Source: Dehalococcoidia bacterium
GTDB taxonomy: Bacteria > Chloroflexota > Dehalococcoidia > SM23-28-2 > RBG-16-64-32
DNA: 20,844 nucleotides
Assembly (NCBI GenBank): GCA_030690405.1
Contig: JAUYGU010000103.1
Span: forward strand, 1 to 20,844
Direction of reading: 5' to 3'
Part shown: positions 14,848-20,844 of the stretch, in pieces
How the letters are laid out: each line of letters opens with the position of its first letter
How positions within the stretch are numbered: position 1 is the first letter of the stretch
Translations under genes and position numbers: made by a program
The notes under the pieces: model-generated
What the model was told of the DNA's origin: nothing
What the model saw: the letters and a program-made list of their open reading frames with translations, nothing else
The model's database searches: none

Positions 14848-17247
14848 ATGACTATACGCGAACCGAGCGGTACGGCCAAGATACCCCTCTCCGATAACGC
14901 CCGCGTTGTCCTGGAGCGCCGCTACCTGGCCAAGGACGCCGAGGGACGGCCGGTCGAGACGCCGGAGCAGATGTTCCAGCGCGTCGCCCGCAACATCGCC
15001 CAGGCGGAGCTTTTCTACAAGCCCCTCGAAGATTTCGACGCGGCCGCCCACTGGGAGGAGCGCTTCTACGAGCTGATGGCGCGGCTGGAGTTCCTGCCGA
15101 ACTCGCCCACGCTGATGAACGCCGGCCGCGACCTGCAGCAGCTCTCCGCCTGCTTCGTCCTGCCCGTGCCGGACAGCATCGAGGGGATCTTCCAGGCGAT
15201 CAAGGACACCGCCCGCATCCACCAGTCCGGCGGCGGCACCGGCTTCGCCTTCTCGCGGCTGCGACCGGAGGGCGACCGCGTGCAGTCGACGATGGGCGTG
15301 GCCTCCGGCCCGGTGTCGTTCCTCAAGGTGTTCGACGCCGCCACGGAGGCGATCAAGCAGGGCGGTACCCGCCGCGGCGCCAACATGGGCATCCTCGCCG
15401 TCACCCACCCTGATATCGAGAAGTTCATCACGCTCAAGAGCGACATGCGCACGCTGACCAACTTCAACACCTCCGTGGCGGTGACCGAGGGGTTCATGCG
15501 CGCCGTCGAGAACGACCAGGAGTGCGAGCTTCAGAATCCGCGTAGCGGCGAGGTCGCCGGCCACCGCCGCGCCCGCCACATCTTCGACCTCATCGTCGCC
15601 AGCGCCTGGCGCAACGGCGACCCCGGCATCGTCTTCATCGACCGGATCAACCGCGACAACCCGACGCCGAACCTGGGGGAGATCGAGGCCACCAACCCCT
15701 GCGGGGAGCAGCCGCTCCTCCCCTACGAGTCCTGCAACCTGGGCTCGCTGAACCTGGCCCGCTTCGTCAGGGGCGGCAACTCCAAACGCCGCCTCGACTG
15801 GGAGCGGCTGGCGCGCGTCATCCCCCAATGCGTCCGCTTCCTGGACGACGTAATCGATATGAACCGCTACCCGATCCAGGAGATCGACCACGCCACGAAG
15901 CTCACCCGCAAGATCGGGCTGGGAGTGATGGGCTGGCACGATGCGCTCCTCCAGCTCCGCATCCCCTACGACTCCGAGGAGGCGCTCGCCCTGGGCGAAG
16001 AGGTGATGCGGTTCCTCCAGGAGAAGGCGAACGAGGCCTCCCTGGAGCTGGGGCAGGAGCGCGGGCCGTTCCTCGCCTTCGAGGGCTCCCGCTACGATCC
16101 CGATTTCCCCTACCGCAACTCGACCCGCACGACGGTGGCGCCCACGGGCACGCTGTCCATCATCGCCGACGCCTCCTCCGGCATCGAGCCCGTGTTCTCG
16201 CTGGCGTTCACCCGCCAGCACTACCTGGACCCGAAGGACCCGGCCAAGCTGACCCGCCTCACGGAGGCGAACAGGCACTTCGTGCAGATGGCCAAGGCGG
16301 AGGGGTTCTACAGCGAGGAGCTGATGGACTACCTGGCCGAAGGCGGCAGCCTCCAGGACCGCGAGGAGGCGCCGGAGTGGGTGAAACGGCTGTTCGTGAC
16401 CGCGCACGAGATCACCCCGGAGTGGCACGTGCGGATGCAGGCGGCCTTCCAGCGCCACACCGATAACGCCGTCTCCAAGACGATCAACTTCCCCTTTTCC
16501 GCCGCCGAGGCGGACGTCGCCGCCGCCTACTGGCTGGCCTACCGCGAGGGCTGCAAGGGGATCACCATCTACCGCGAGGGCTCCCGCGACTACTCCGTCC
16601 TCTCGCACGGCACGGTGAACCTGAAGGGGCCGGAGCAGGAGACGCAGGAGGCGCTGCGGGAGATCGAGGGGACGCTCGCCACGCTGGAGCGGCCGCGGCC
16701 CTACCGGCAGCACCTGCCGGACGAGCGGAAGTCGATCACGCACAAGTTCCGCGTCGGCGACCAGGAGGGCTACATCACCGTCGGCCTGTACGACGACGGC
16801 CGCCCGGGCGAGATCTTCGTGAAGATCGCCAAGGAGGGCTCAACGGTGTCCGGCCTGATGGACGCGGTGGCCCTGCTGACATCGGTCACGCTCCAGTACG
16901 GGGTACCGTTGGGGGACCTGTCGCGCAAGCTAAAGAACACCCGCTTCGAGCCCTACGGCCGCACGAACAACCCGCGTATCCCCTGGGCGACCTCGGTGGT
17001 GGACTACGTGTTCCGCTGGCTGGAGCGGAAGTTCGCGCCGGAGGCCGCCGCCGCCGACGCCTCCGCCCATTCGACGGCGGACGACGTAGGGGCGCCCGAT
17101 TCCGCTCACCCTGAGCCTGTCGAAGGGCCCGCGCTCAGCCGTGCCAGCGAGGCCACCGGCCTCGGCTGCCCGGACTGCGGCGCCCTGCTCCTCTACCAGG
17201 AGGGCTGCCTGGTCTGCCGCTCCTGCGGCTTCAACAAGTGCGGGTAG
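14848..17247 (+). CDS. nrdJ: Vitamin B12-dependent ribonucleotide reductase, class II, copy 2
   Basis: A second class II enzyme, 799 residues and clearly divergent from copy 1. The radical cysteine is Cys285 in NPCGEQ, with partner Cys296 (ESCNLGSLNL, 11 apart) and Cys102 (LSACF). SGGGTGFAFSRLRP and PTGTLSIIADASSGIEP are substrate-site segments. The C-terminus GCPDCG...EGCLVCRSCGFNKCG is the Cys-rich tail. The ATG at 14848 is chosen because GGGGGTG precedes it by six bases and the promoter -10 ends at 14834; the frame could open upstream at 14809, but that would lie before the -10. Residues 747-764 (VGAPDSAHPEPVEGPALS) are repeat-derived. No NrdR box was found upstream, so regulation may differ from copy 1. 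Confidence 0.95.
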   Translation: MTIREPSGTAKIPLSDNARVVLERRYLAKDAEGRPVETPEQMFQRVARNIAQAELFYKPLEDFDAAAHWEERFYELMARLEFLPNSPTLMNAGRDLQQLSACFVLPVPDSIEGIFQAIKDTARIHQSGGGTGFAFSRLRPEGDRVQSTMGVASGPVSFLKVFDAATEAIKQGGTRRGANMGILAVTHPDIEKFITLKSDMRTLTNFNTSVAVTEGFMRAVENDQECELQNPRSGEVAGHRRARHIFDLIVASAWRNGDPGIVFIDRINRDNPTPNLGEIEATNPCGEQPLLPYESCNLGSLNLARFVRGGNSKRRLDWERLARVIPQCVRFLDDVIDMNRYPIQEIDHATKLTRKIGLGVMGWHDALLQLRIPYDSEEALALGEEVMRFLQEKANEASLELGQERGPFLAFEGSRYDPDFPYRNSTRTTVAPTGTLSIIADASSGIEPVFSLAFTRQHYLDPKDPAKLTRLTEANRHFVQMAKAEGFYSEELMDYLAEGGSLQDREEAPEWVKRLFVTAHEITPEWHVRMQAAFQRHTDNAVSKTINFPFSAAEADVAAAYWLAYREGCKGITIYREGSRDYSVLSHGTVNLKGPEQETQEALREIEGTLATLERPRPYRQHLPDERKSITHKFRVGDQEGYITVGLYDDGRPGEIFVKIAKEGSTVSGLMDAVALLTSVTLQYGVPLGDLSRKLKNTRFEPYGRTNNPRIPWATSVVDYVFRWLERKFAPEAAAADASAHSTADDVGAPDSAHPEPVEGPALSRASEATGLGCPDCGALLLYQEGCLVCRSCGFNKCG
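17086..17131 (+). repeat. In-frame composite repeat in nrdJ copy 2
   Basis: It begins GAC-GTAGGGGCGCCC in the same reading phase as in copy 1, then runs into CCTGAGCCTGTCGAAGGG (17110-17127), a repeat type related to the one before nrdR. It is translated VGAPDSAHPEPVEG in the linker before the Cys-rich tail. Confidence 0.75.
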
Positions 17248-17261
17248 GCGCGCTCTGTACT

Positions 17262-18377
17262 GTGGCCAGAAGCGACTCAACCTCTGACAAGGGCTCTACG
17301 AAGAAAGCTTCAAGCCCAAAGCACGGGTTTGGCAGCCTAGGACAGTACCGAATCGTTGTCGATGAACTGAAGTATCTCAAACCGCATCGACTGGAGGACG
17401 AGGCTTACGAGAAGCTCCTCGCGGTTCGTTTCGAGCTCCCGTTCCAATTGCCTTGGCCACCCAATCCGCACTCCACTCTCATGGCGGATACGTTTATTAC
17501 TTTCCGATTCCGGCCGGAGCGCCGGGCCATCGAATCTCATTTTGGTTTCTCCACCAAGTACACGGTCACTGGCGTGACTGCGGCCACGCCCGCCATCCGT
17601 CTTCCTGAACTCGATCAGAACACCATGAGCGATACCTTCGACTGGATATTGGACCACCTCAATCACTTCTTGGTTGCCTATGCTCTGGTTACGAAGGATG
17701 GCGATGTTGGCCCCGTGACGCTTCCTATGCTTGGTCCCTTCGCAGAATGGGGATTCATCCAACCATACGAGCAAACTGCTTCAGTGGAGGGATTGTTCCT
17801 GATAAACCCTCGCAGCGTACTGTATGAAAAGCCGGTCCCGCCCCAGCATATTGCGAACGAGGTCTCGAAGTTCAAGTTTGCGCTGGCCACGCAGGGCTAC
17901 CCGTTCTTGACGTCGTGGCAACTGCGCATAGAAGGAGAACAACACTTATGGGAGGGCAGGTACCATGTTGCTGCGATCCTCCTTGCTAGCGCCTTTGAAG
18001 CTAGGGCTAACGAACTCCTGCGCTACTTGTTCTGGAAAGCCGGGCGCCCCGAGGACGAGTTCAATACTGTCCTCCAACAGAAACCGTTCGTCAGACGCCT
18101 TCGCTCAGAGTTTCACCCACACCTGGGAGGGAGCTTTGACACGAGGAAAACAGGCCCCATTGGCGACTGGCATCGGCTCACCCACACCCTTCGCAACCGG
18201 GTTGTCCACGGCGGCTACCGGCCGACCAGAGAGGAAACAAATGAAGCGCGCACTGCCATGGCGGCTGCGTGGGATTACCTGATGGCTCTCGTTCGCGCCC
18301 GCTCAAGTGACTTTCCGGAGCTCGCCCCGTATCTGGAACTCCGTGGGGATCAATTCCTCTGGCCGCCACGCCAGTAG
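17262..18377 (+). CDS. Protein with C-terminal HEPN-like (ApeA-type) domain
   Basis: About 371 residues, with the GTG at 17262 taken as start. No ribosome binding site is evident, and a GTG at 17238 overlapping the nrdJ end is an alternative. The C-terminal ~120 residues hold a helix with AAILLASAFEARANELLRYLF and the motif RNRVVHGGYRPT. Arg311 and His316 form the R-x4-H signature of HEPN domains, which act as RNases or nucleic-acid-binding helices in defence and toxin systems. The N-terminal ~230 residues are unrecognised and look globular. Codons are clearly richer in A/T than in the neighbouring genes, suggesting horizontal acquisition. No adjacent antitoxin-like (MNT) partner is seen. A defence role is inference. 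Confidence 0.75.
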   Translation: MARSDSTSDKGSTKKASSPKHGFGSLGQYRIVVDELKYLKPHRLEDEAYEKLLAVRFELPFQLPWPPNPHSTLMADTFITFRFRPERRAIESHFGFSTKYTVTGVTAATPAIRLPELDQNTMSDTFDWILDHLNHFLVAYALVTKDGDVGPVTLPMLGPFAEWGFIQPYEQTASVEGLFLINPRSVLYEKPVPPQHIANEVSKFKFALATQGYPFLTSWQLRIEGEQHLWEGRYHVAAILLASAFEARANELLRYLFWKAGRPEDEFNTVLQQKPFVRRLRSEFHPHLGGSFDTRKTGPIGDWHRLTHTLRNRVVHGGYRPTREETNEARTAMAAAWDYLMALVRARSSDFPELAPYLELRGDQFLWPPRQ

Positions 18378-18437
18378 CGCGCACGGACGTGGGCCAGCCA
18401 GTGCGCCAGCAGGGTTTCTCCTCAGCTAGCCCCGCCC

Positions 18438-18446
18438 TGCTATACT
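18438..18446 (+). promoter_or_regulatory. Extended -10 (TGCTATACT) of the cupin gene
   Basis: The -10 ends 7 bases before the ATG at 18454, so transcription should begin at or within a base or two of the start codon: a leaderless mRNA. No clear -35 and no ribosome binding site. Confidence 0.6.
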
Positions 18447-18453
18447 CTCTGCG

Positions 18454-18822
18454 ATGAAGGTCCACCACATATCCCCCGACGCGCTCCGCCCCGGCGGCGA
18501 CGTCGCGTTCATCGGCGAGGCGAGGGTGCAGCCGCTCCTCGGCCAGGCGGACGGCATCGATATCGTTGTCGTGTCGTTCGCTCCGGGCGCGCGCACCTAC
18601 CTCCACGCCCACGCGGTGCCGCAGGTACTGCACTGCATCGAAGGCCGCGGCATCCTGGCCACCGAGCACGAGCGCAACCTCGTCGGGCCGGGCGACGTCG
18701 TCCACGTGCCCGCGAACGAGATGCACTGGCACGGCGCCGCAGCGGACAGCGCGTTCACCCACGTCTCCATCCGCCCCCTGGGCGCTACGCGCTGGACGAA
18801 GACCGACCCGCTGGCGCCGTAG
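18454..18822 (+). CDS. Cupin-domain protein
   Basis: A 122-residue single-domain cupin. Motif 1 is PGARTYLHAHAVPQVLHCIEGRG, with His51, His53 and Gln57 as likely metal ligands (Gln in place of the classic Glu). Motif 2 is PGDVVHVPANEMHWHGA, with His91 or His93. This pattern is that of small metal-binding cupins, often paired with carboxymuconolactone decarboxylase-like proteins. The exact reaction cannot be inferred. The ATG at 18454 is chosen from its spacing to the -10 box. The stop TAG (18820-18822) is part of a GTAGGGGCG repeat, so the natural C-terminus may have been altered by its insertion. Confidence 0.88.
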   Translation: MKVHHISPDALRPGGDVAFIGEARVQPLLGQADGIDIVVVSFAPGARTYLHAHAVPQVLHCIEGRGILATEHERNLVGPGDVVHVPANEMHWHGAAADSAFTHVSIRPLGATRWTKTDPLAP

Positions 18823-18842
18823 GGGCGCCGCTTGCTGCGCCC
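18819..18842 (+). repeat. GTAGGGGCG palindrome at the cupin stop codon
   Basis: The 24 bp are identical to 8068-8091 and 9082-9105. Here the phase is shifted, so the element's TAG ends the cupin frame rather than being read through. Confidence 0.9.
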
Positions 18843-18868
18843 TCCTCGCCGCCGCCGACGTCTCCGCC

Positions 18869-18877
18869 TGCTATACT
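18869..18877 (+). promoter_or_regulatory. Extended -10 (TGCTATACT), upstream promoter of the toxin-antitoxin pair
   Basis: Part of a 27-bp segment (18864-18890) repeated with one mismatch at 19428-19454 before the ABM gene. It would start a leader of about 43 nt before the antitoxin. Confidence 0.5.
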
Positions 18878-18891
18878 CCCCCTGAAAGCCA

Positions 18892-18922
18892 TTGACACCA
18901 TACCATATATATGTCATGATAT
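18892..18922 (+). promoter_or_regulatory. Second promoter and operator candidate of the toxin-antitoxin pair
   Basis: A perfect TTGACA (18892-18897) is followed after 17 bp by CATGAT (18915-18920), a weak -10. The near-palindrome ATGTCATGATAT (18911-18922, one mismatched pair) overlaps it, as expected for an RHH antitoxin operator. The stretch is AT-rich within a GC-rich context. Confidence 0.45.
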
Positions 18923-18926
18923 CCAC

Positions 18927-19196
18927 GTGAAAAAGACCATGGTCTACCTCCCCGATGAGACCCACGAGGGGCTCCGACAGCTCGCCTTCGAGCACCGCAC
19001 CTCCATGGCGGAACTGGTCCGCCGCGCCATCGAAGCTGCCTACGGCGAGACGATAGAGGACATCCGCGACGCGGAAGCTGAACTCGCCGGCTACCTGAAG
19101 GACCCCTCGACGGCCATCTCACTCGAGGACTTCTTGGCCGAACGGAAGCTGCGTGTACGGCGTCAAGCTCGCACCCCGCGCCCGGCGCGAGCTTAG
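18927..19196 (+). CDS. Ribbon-helix-helix antitoxin
   Basis: An 89-residue protein starting with KKTMVYLPDETHEGLRQLAFEHRTSMAELVRRAIEAAYG, a ribbon-helix-helix DNA-binding domain (beta strand TMVYL, two helices). The C-terminal part (SLEDFLAERKLR) is the kind of tail that wraps the toxin. Such proteins neutralise the partner toxin and repress their own operon. The GTG start at 18927 lacks a ribosome binding site, so translation may depend on the promoter used. The final 11 residues are encoded in the region overlapping the toxin start. The toxin gene follows with a 44-bp overlap. Confidence 0.87.
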   Translation: MKKTMVYLPDETHEGLRQLAFEHRTSMAELVRRAIEAAYGETIEDIRDAEAELAGYLKDPSTAISLEDFLAERKLRVRRQARTPRPARA

Positions 19197-19422
19197 GCGA
19201 GTCGGCGAGCCCGACAAGAGCCGCCTCGCCACGGCGCTTTCGAAGCTCGCCCGAGAGCCCCGTCCTGCCGGATCACTCAAGCTGAAGGGGCCCATCTATC
19301 GGCTCAGGGTCGGCTCGTACCGCATCATCTACGCCGTGTCGGATCACGAGCAGACCGTCGTGGCGTTGAAGATCGCCCGCCGCGAGAAGGACACCTACGA
19401 GCGCCTGGATGAGCTATTCTAG
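19153..19422 (+). CDS. RelE/ParE-family toxin
   Basis: An 89-residue protein, VYGVKLAPRARRELRRV...LKGPIYRLRVGSYRIIYAVSDHEQTVVALKIARREKDTYE, the typical RelE fold signature. RelE toxins cleave mRNA on the ribosome; ParE relatives inhibit gyrase. The basic residues Arg in YRLRVGSYRIIY and the final KIARREKDTY are typical of RelE-type members, so mRNA cleavage is more likely. The GTG start at 19153 lies inside the antitoxin gene and has GGAAG shortly before it. The overlap gives strict coupling with the antitoxin. Ends 10 bases before the next promoter box. Confidence 0.9.
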   Translation: MYGVKLAPRARRELRRVGEPDKSRLATALSKLAREPRPAGSLKLKGPIYRLRVGSYRIIYAVSDHEQTVVALKIARREKDTYERLDELF

Positions 19423-19432
19423 CCCGCCCGCC

Positions 19433-19441
19433 TGCTATACT
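19433..19441 (+). promoter_or_regulatory. Extended -10 (TGCTATACT) of the ABM-domain gene
   Basis: Followed by CCCCCTGATAGCC, as at 18869. Transcription should start near 19448, giving a 30-nt leader with GGAGG (19471-19475). Confidence 0.6.
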
Positions 19442-19479
19442 CCCCCTGATAGCCCATTCGCAAACGAGAAGGAGGACCC

Positions 19480-19785
19480 GTGACCGCAATCCTGGCCCAG
19501 TTCAAGATCAAGCCGGAGATGCAGGCCGAGGCCGAGAAGGCGCTGGCGGAGATGGTCGCCGCCGTGGAGGCGAACGAGCCCGGCGCGGTGCTCTACGTCG
19601 CCCACCGCTCCCAGAAGGACCCCACGCTCATCACCTTCTTCGAAGCCTACGCCGACCACGACGCATTCACGGCCCACACGCAGACACCCCACTTCCAGAA
19701 CTTCCAGCGCCAGTTGGCCCAGCTGGCCGACCTGTCCACCGTCAGGATCGAGCGGCTGGAGCGGATCGCCGGCTTCACCCGTTAG
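19480..19785 (+). CDS. Antibiotic biosynthesis monooxygenase (ABM) domain protein
   Basis: A 101-residue single-domain protein of the dimeric alpha/beta-barrel ABM superfamily, like YgiN and LsrG. Typical parts are TAILAQFKIKPEMQAEAEKAL at the start, PGAVLYVAHRSQKDPTLITFFEAYAD in the middle and HTQTPHFQNFQRQL after it. Relatives are quinol or small-aromatic monooxygenases, haem-degrading enzymes or isomerases; the substrate is not evident. The GTG start at 19480 is supported by GGAGG six bases upstream. It has its own promoter and is followed by a palindromic repeat. Confidence 0.9.
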   Translation: MTAILAQFKIKPEMQAEAEKALAEMVAAVEANEPGAVLYVAHRSQKDPTLITFFEAYADHDAFTAHTQTPHFQNFQRQLAQLADLSTVRIERLERIAGFTR

Positions 19786-19811
19786 CCCGCGCACCGAGCA
19801 GACGCTCGTGG

Positions 19812-19833
19812 GCGGGGGTCTTCAGACCCCCGC
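19812..19833 (+). repeat. GGGGGTCT palindrome after the ABM gene
   Basis: A perfect 10-bp hairpin, GCGGGGGTCT-TC-AGACCCCCGC, the same arms as 4779-4800. It lies 27 bases after the ABM stop and may double as a terminator. The rest of 19834-20032 shows no gene. Confidence 0.75.
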
Positions 19834-20032
19834 ACCATCCCGGTGCACCTTCCCGCTTCCACCTCTCGCCCCGTCCCGGTACCATCATGGCGGCCGCACC
19901 TTAACAGCCCGCCCGCCGGCGGCGCACGGAAAACAATCAACCGCTCGCGCTGCCCGTCCTACCTGCTAGAGCCCGTAATCCGAAGGTCGCAGAAAATTCA
20001 ATCAGACCAACGTATCTGACACGCCAGAACAA

Positions 20033-20734
20033 TCAAACATTCGTATCTACGCCCAGCGACCGCCCCAGCTCGCGCGCGAACTCGCGCCACTCCTCCGGAT
20101 CGGCCCAGCCCTCGTACCCCTGGTAGGCCGCGACCGGCAGCCTCTCCTCCTCCACCCCAACCAGCGCCCACACGGTGAACGTCTCGATCGGGCCCTTCAC
20201 TTCGTACGTCAGCTCCAGCCGCCGCACCTCGGCGAAGGCGATACGCCGGCGCGACCGGCCGATTGGGAACCGCCTGCGCGTCACCAGTATCTCCCGCGCC
20301 GCCTCGTCCAGCGTCACCTCCTCGCGACCCGTACTGCTCACCAGCCGCCCCATCTCGTCGCGGGCGGGCAGATTGCCCGGCCGCCGGCCGCCCGGCGCCC
20401 CCTGCTCCACCACCACCACCCCGTACGTCGCCGCGATGGCTTGTGCCAGCTTGCCCGCGCACTCGCGGTCCGCCTCGTTGATCGTCAGGTCGCCCCCGCC
20501 CTCGTAGGCCACGATGACGCGCGAGTGGCTGGGTGGGATGACGTCGCCGGTGGCGGTCTGCATCGGCGCCTGCGACCAGCGGTGCCAGGTCACCGAGGCC
20601 ACGGGGCGCTCCAGGCGCTCCACCTGATCCGGCTCGTCCTTCCAGCCCTTGCGGGCGCGCGTGTGGAAGCGGAGCTCGCGGTGGACGGGGTCCCATATCC
20701 AACCGCCGCAGAGGGAGTCCGCATCGTCGGGCAT
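20033..20734 (-). CDS. Protein of unknown function
   Basis: A 233-residue soluble protein with no signal peptide or membrane segment. It begins MPDDADSLCGGWIWDPVHRELRFHTR. The middle has beta-rich stretches (SRVIVAYEGGGDLTINEADRE; YGVVVVEQG). A second half reads LDEAAREILVTRRRFPIGRSRRRIAFAEVRRLELTYEV, then an acidic/aromatic end (YQGYEGWADPEEWREFARELGRSLGV). The second half resembles a small beta-barrel or PH-like domain in rhythm, but I do not recognise a family. Codon use matches the host. The ATG at 20734 is supported by an extended -10 ten bases upstream, giving an almost leaderless mRNA; no ribosome binding site is seen. Confidence 0.75.
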   Translation of the reverse strand: MPDDADSLCGGWIWDPVHRELRFHTRARKGWKDEPDQVERLERPVASVTWHRWSQAPMQTATGDVIPPSHSRVIVAYEGGGDLTINEADRECAGKLAQAIAATYGVVVVEQGAPGGRRPGNLPARDEMGRLVSSTGREEVTLDEAAREILVTRRRFPIGRSRRRIAFAEVRRLELTYEVKGPIETFTVWALVGVEEERLPVAAYQGYEGWADPEEWREFARELGRSLGVDTNV

Positions 20735-20744
20735 CTCGGCGCGC

Positions 20745-20753
20745 AGTATAGCA
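20745..20753 (-). promoter_or_regulatory. Extended -10 (TGCTATACT) of the unknown 233-residue gene
   Basis: The minus strand reads TGCTATACT with 10 bases between it and the ATG at 20734, as in the other copies of this box. Confidence 0.6.
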
Positions 20754-20783
20754 GACCGCGAGCGAAGCCACGCCCTACGACCG

Positions 20784-20807
20784 GCAGGCCTGAAGGCCTG
20801 CAGCTAC
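20784..20807 (-). repeat. GTAGCTGCAGG-type palindromic repeat (inverted)
   Basis: On the minus strand GTAGCTGCAGGCCT-TC-AGGCCTGC, the same family as 2534-2557 and 9818-9841. A further GTAGCTGC at 20833-20840, after a G10 run, is probably another copy cut by the window edge. Confidence 0.75.
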
Positions 20808-20844
20808 GACTACGACAGTGGCCGGGGGGGGGGTAGCTGCAAAG

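Noticed and set aside
14737..16743. A 668-residue open frame antisense to nrdJ copy 2.
   Set aside because: Composition (runs of Arg, Val, Gly, Leu, no motifs) is that of a shadow of a real high-GC gene.
19975..19992. GTAATCCGAAGGTCGCAG resembles the anticodon-to-variable-loop part of a tRNA.
   Set aside because: No pairing anticodon stem, D-arm or T-arm surrounds it, and the sequence turns to AAAATTCAATC where the T-arm should be. At most a fragment; no tRNA gene or attachment site can be claimed.

Overview
This high-GC window looks like a chromosomal segment of an uncultured or thermophile-like Chloroflexota (Dehalococcoidia-type) bacterium. That placement is an inference. It rests on an ftsA-ftsZ pair (FtsA argues against Actinobacteria), two B12-dependent class II ribonucleotide reductases, a DUF3048 protein and many short palindromic repeats. 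No tRNA, rRNA, CRISPR array, transposase or phage gene is visible.

Layout. 1-1817: the end of ftsA, then complete ftsZ. 1818-2602: a structured non-coding stretch, a 61-residue zinc-finger ORF on the minus strand, and a palindromic repeat. 2603-4636: an alpha/beta hydrolase (minus) divergent from a membrane-anchored DUF3048 protein whose frame breaks at a C9 run. 4637-5237: a repeat-rich regulatory region with two NrdR-box-like palindromes 31 bp apart over a sigma70-type promoter, all between the arms of a 70-bp inverted repeat. 5238-9681: a tight probable operon of nrdR, a GIY-YIG-like ORF, two small unknown ORFs and class II RNR nrdJ (copy 1). 9999-13529: a five-PAS, GGDEF and HD-GYP cyclic-di-GMP protein. 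13576-14721: an orphan DGQHR-domain (DndB-like) protein (minus), divergent from a second class II RNR at 14848-17247. 17262-19421: an accessory stretch with an AT-richer HEPN-type protein, a cupin and an RHH/RelE toxin-antitoxin pair. 19480-20734: a small ABM-domain protein and an unknown 233-residue protein (minus).

How it works together. The central theme is deoxyribonucleotide synthesis next to cell division genes. NrdR probably controls its own operon, including nrdJ copy 1, through the tandem boxes. The second nrdJ has its own promoter and no NrdR box that I could find.

The most unusual feature is a family of short palindromes beginning GTAGGGGCG. They lie inside coding sequence, always in the same reading phase: four in nrdJ copy 1 (three encode VGAPLAAP) and one in nrdJ copy 2. 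Related elements supply stop codons for the cupin and GGDEF genes and a ribosome binding site for nrdR. This resembles the in-gene palindromic elements of Rickettsia. A second recurrent signal is an extended -10 box, TGCTATACT, close upstream of five genes, several of which would make leaderless or nearly leaderless mRNAs.
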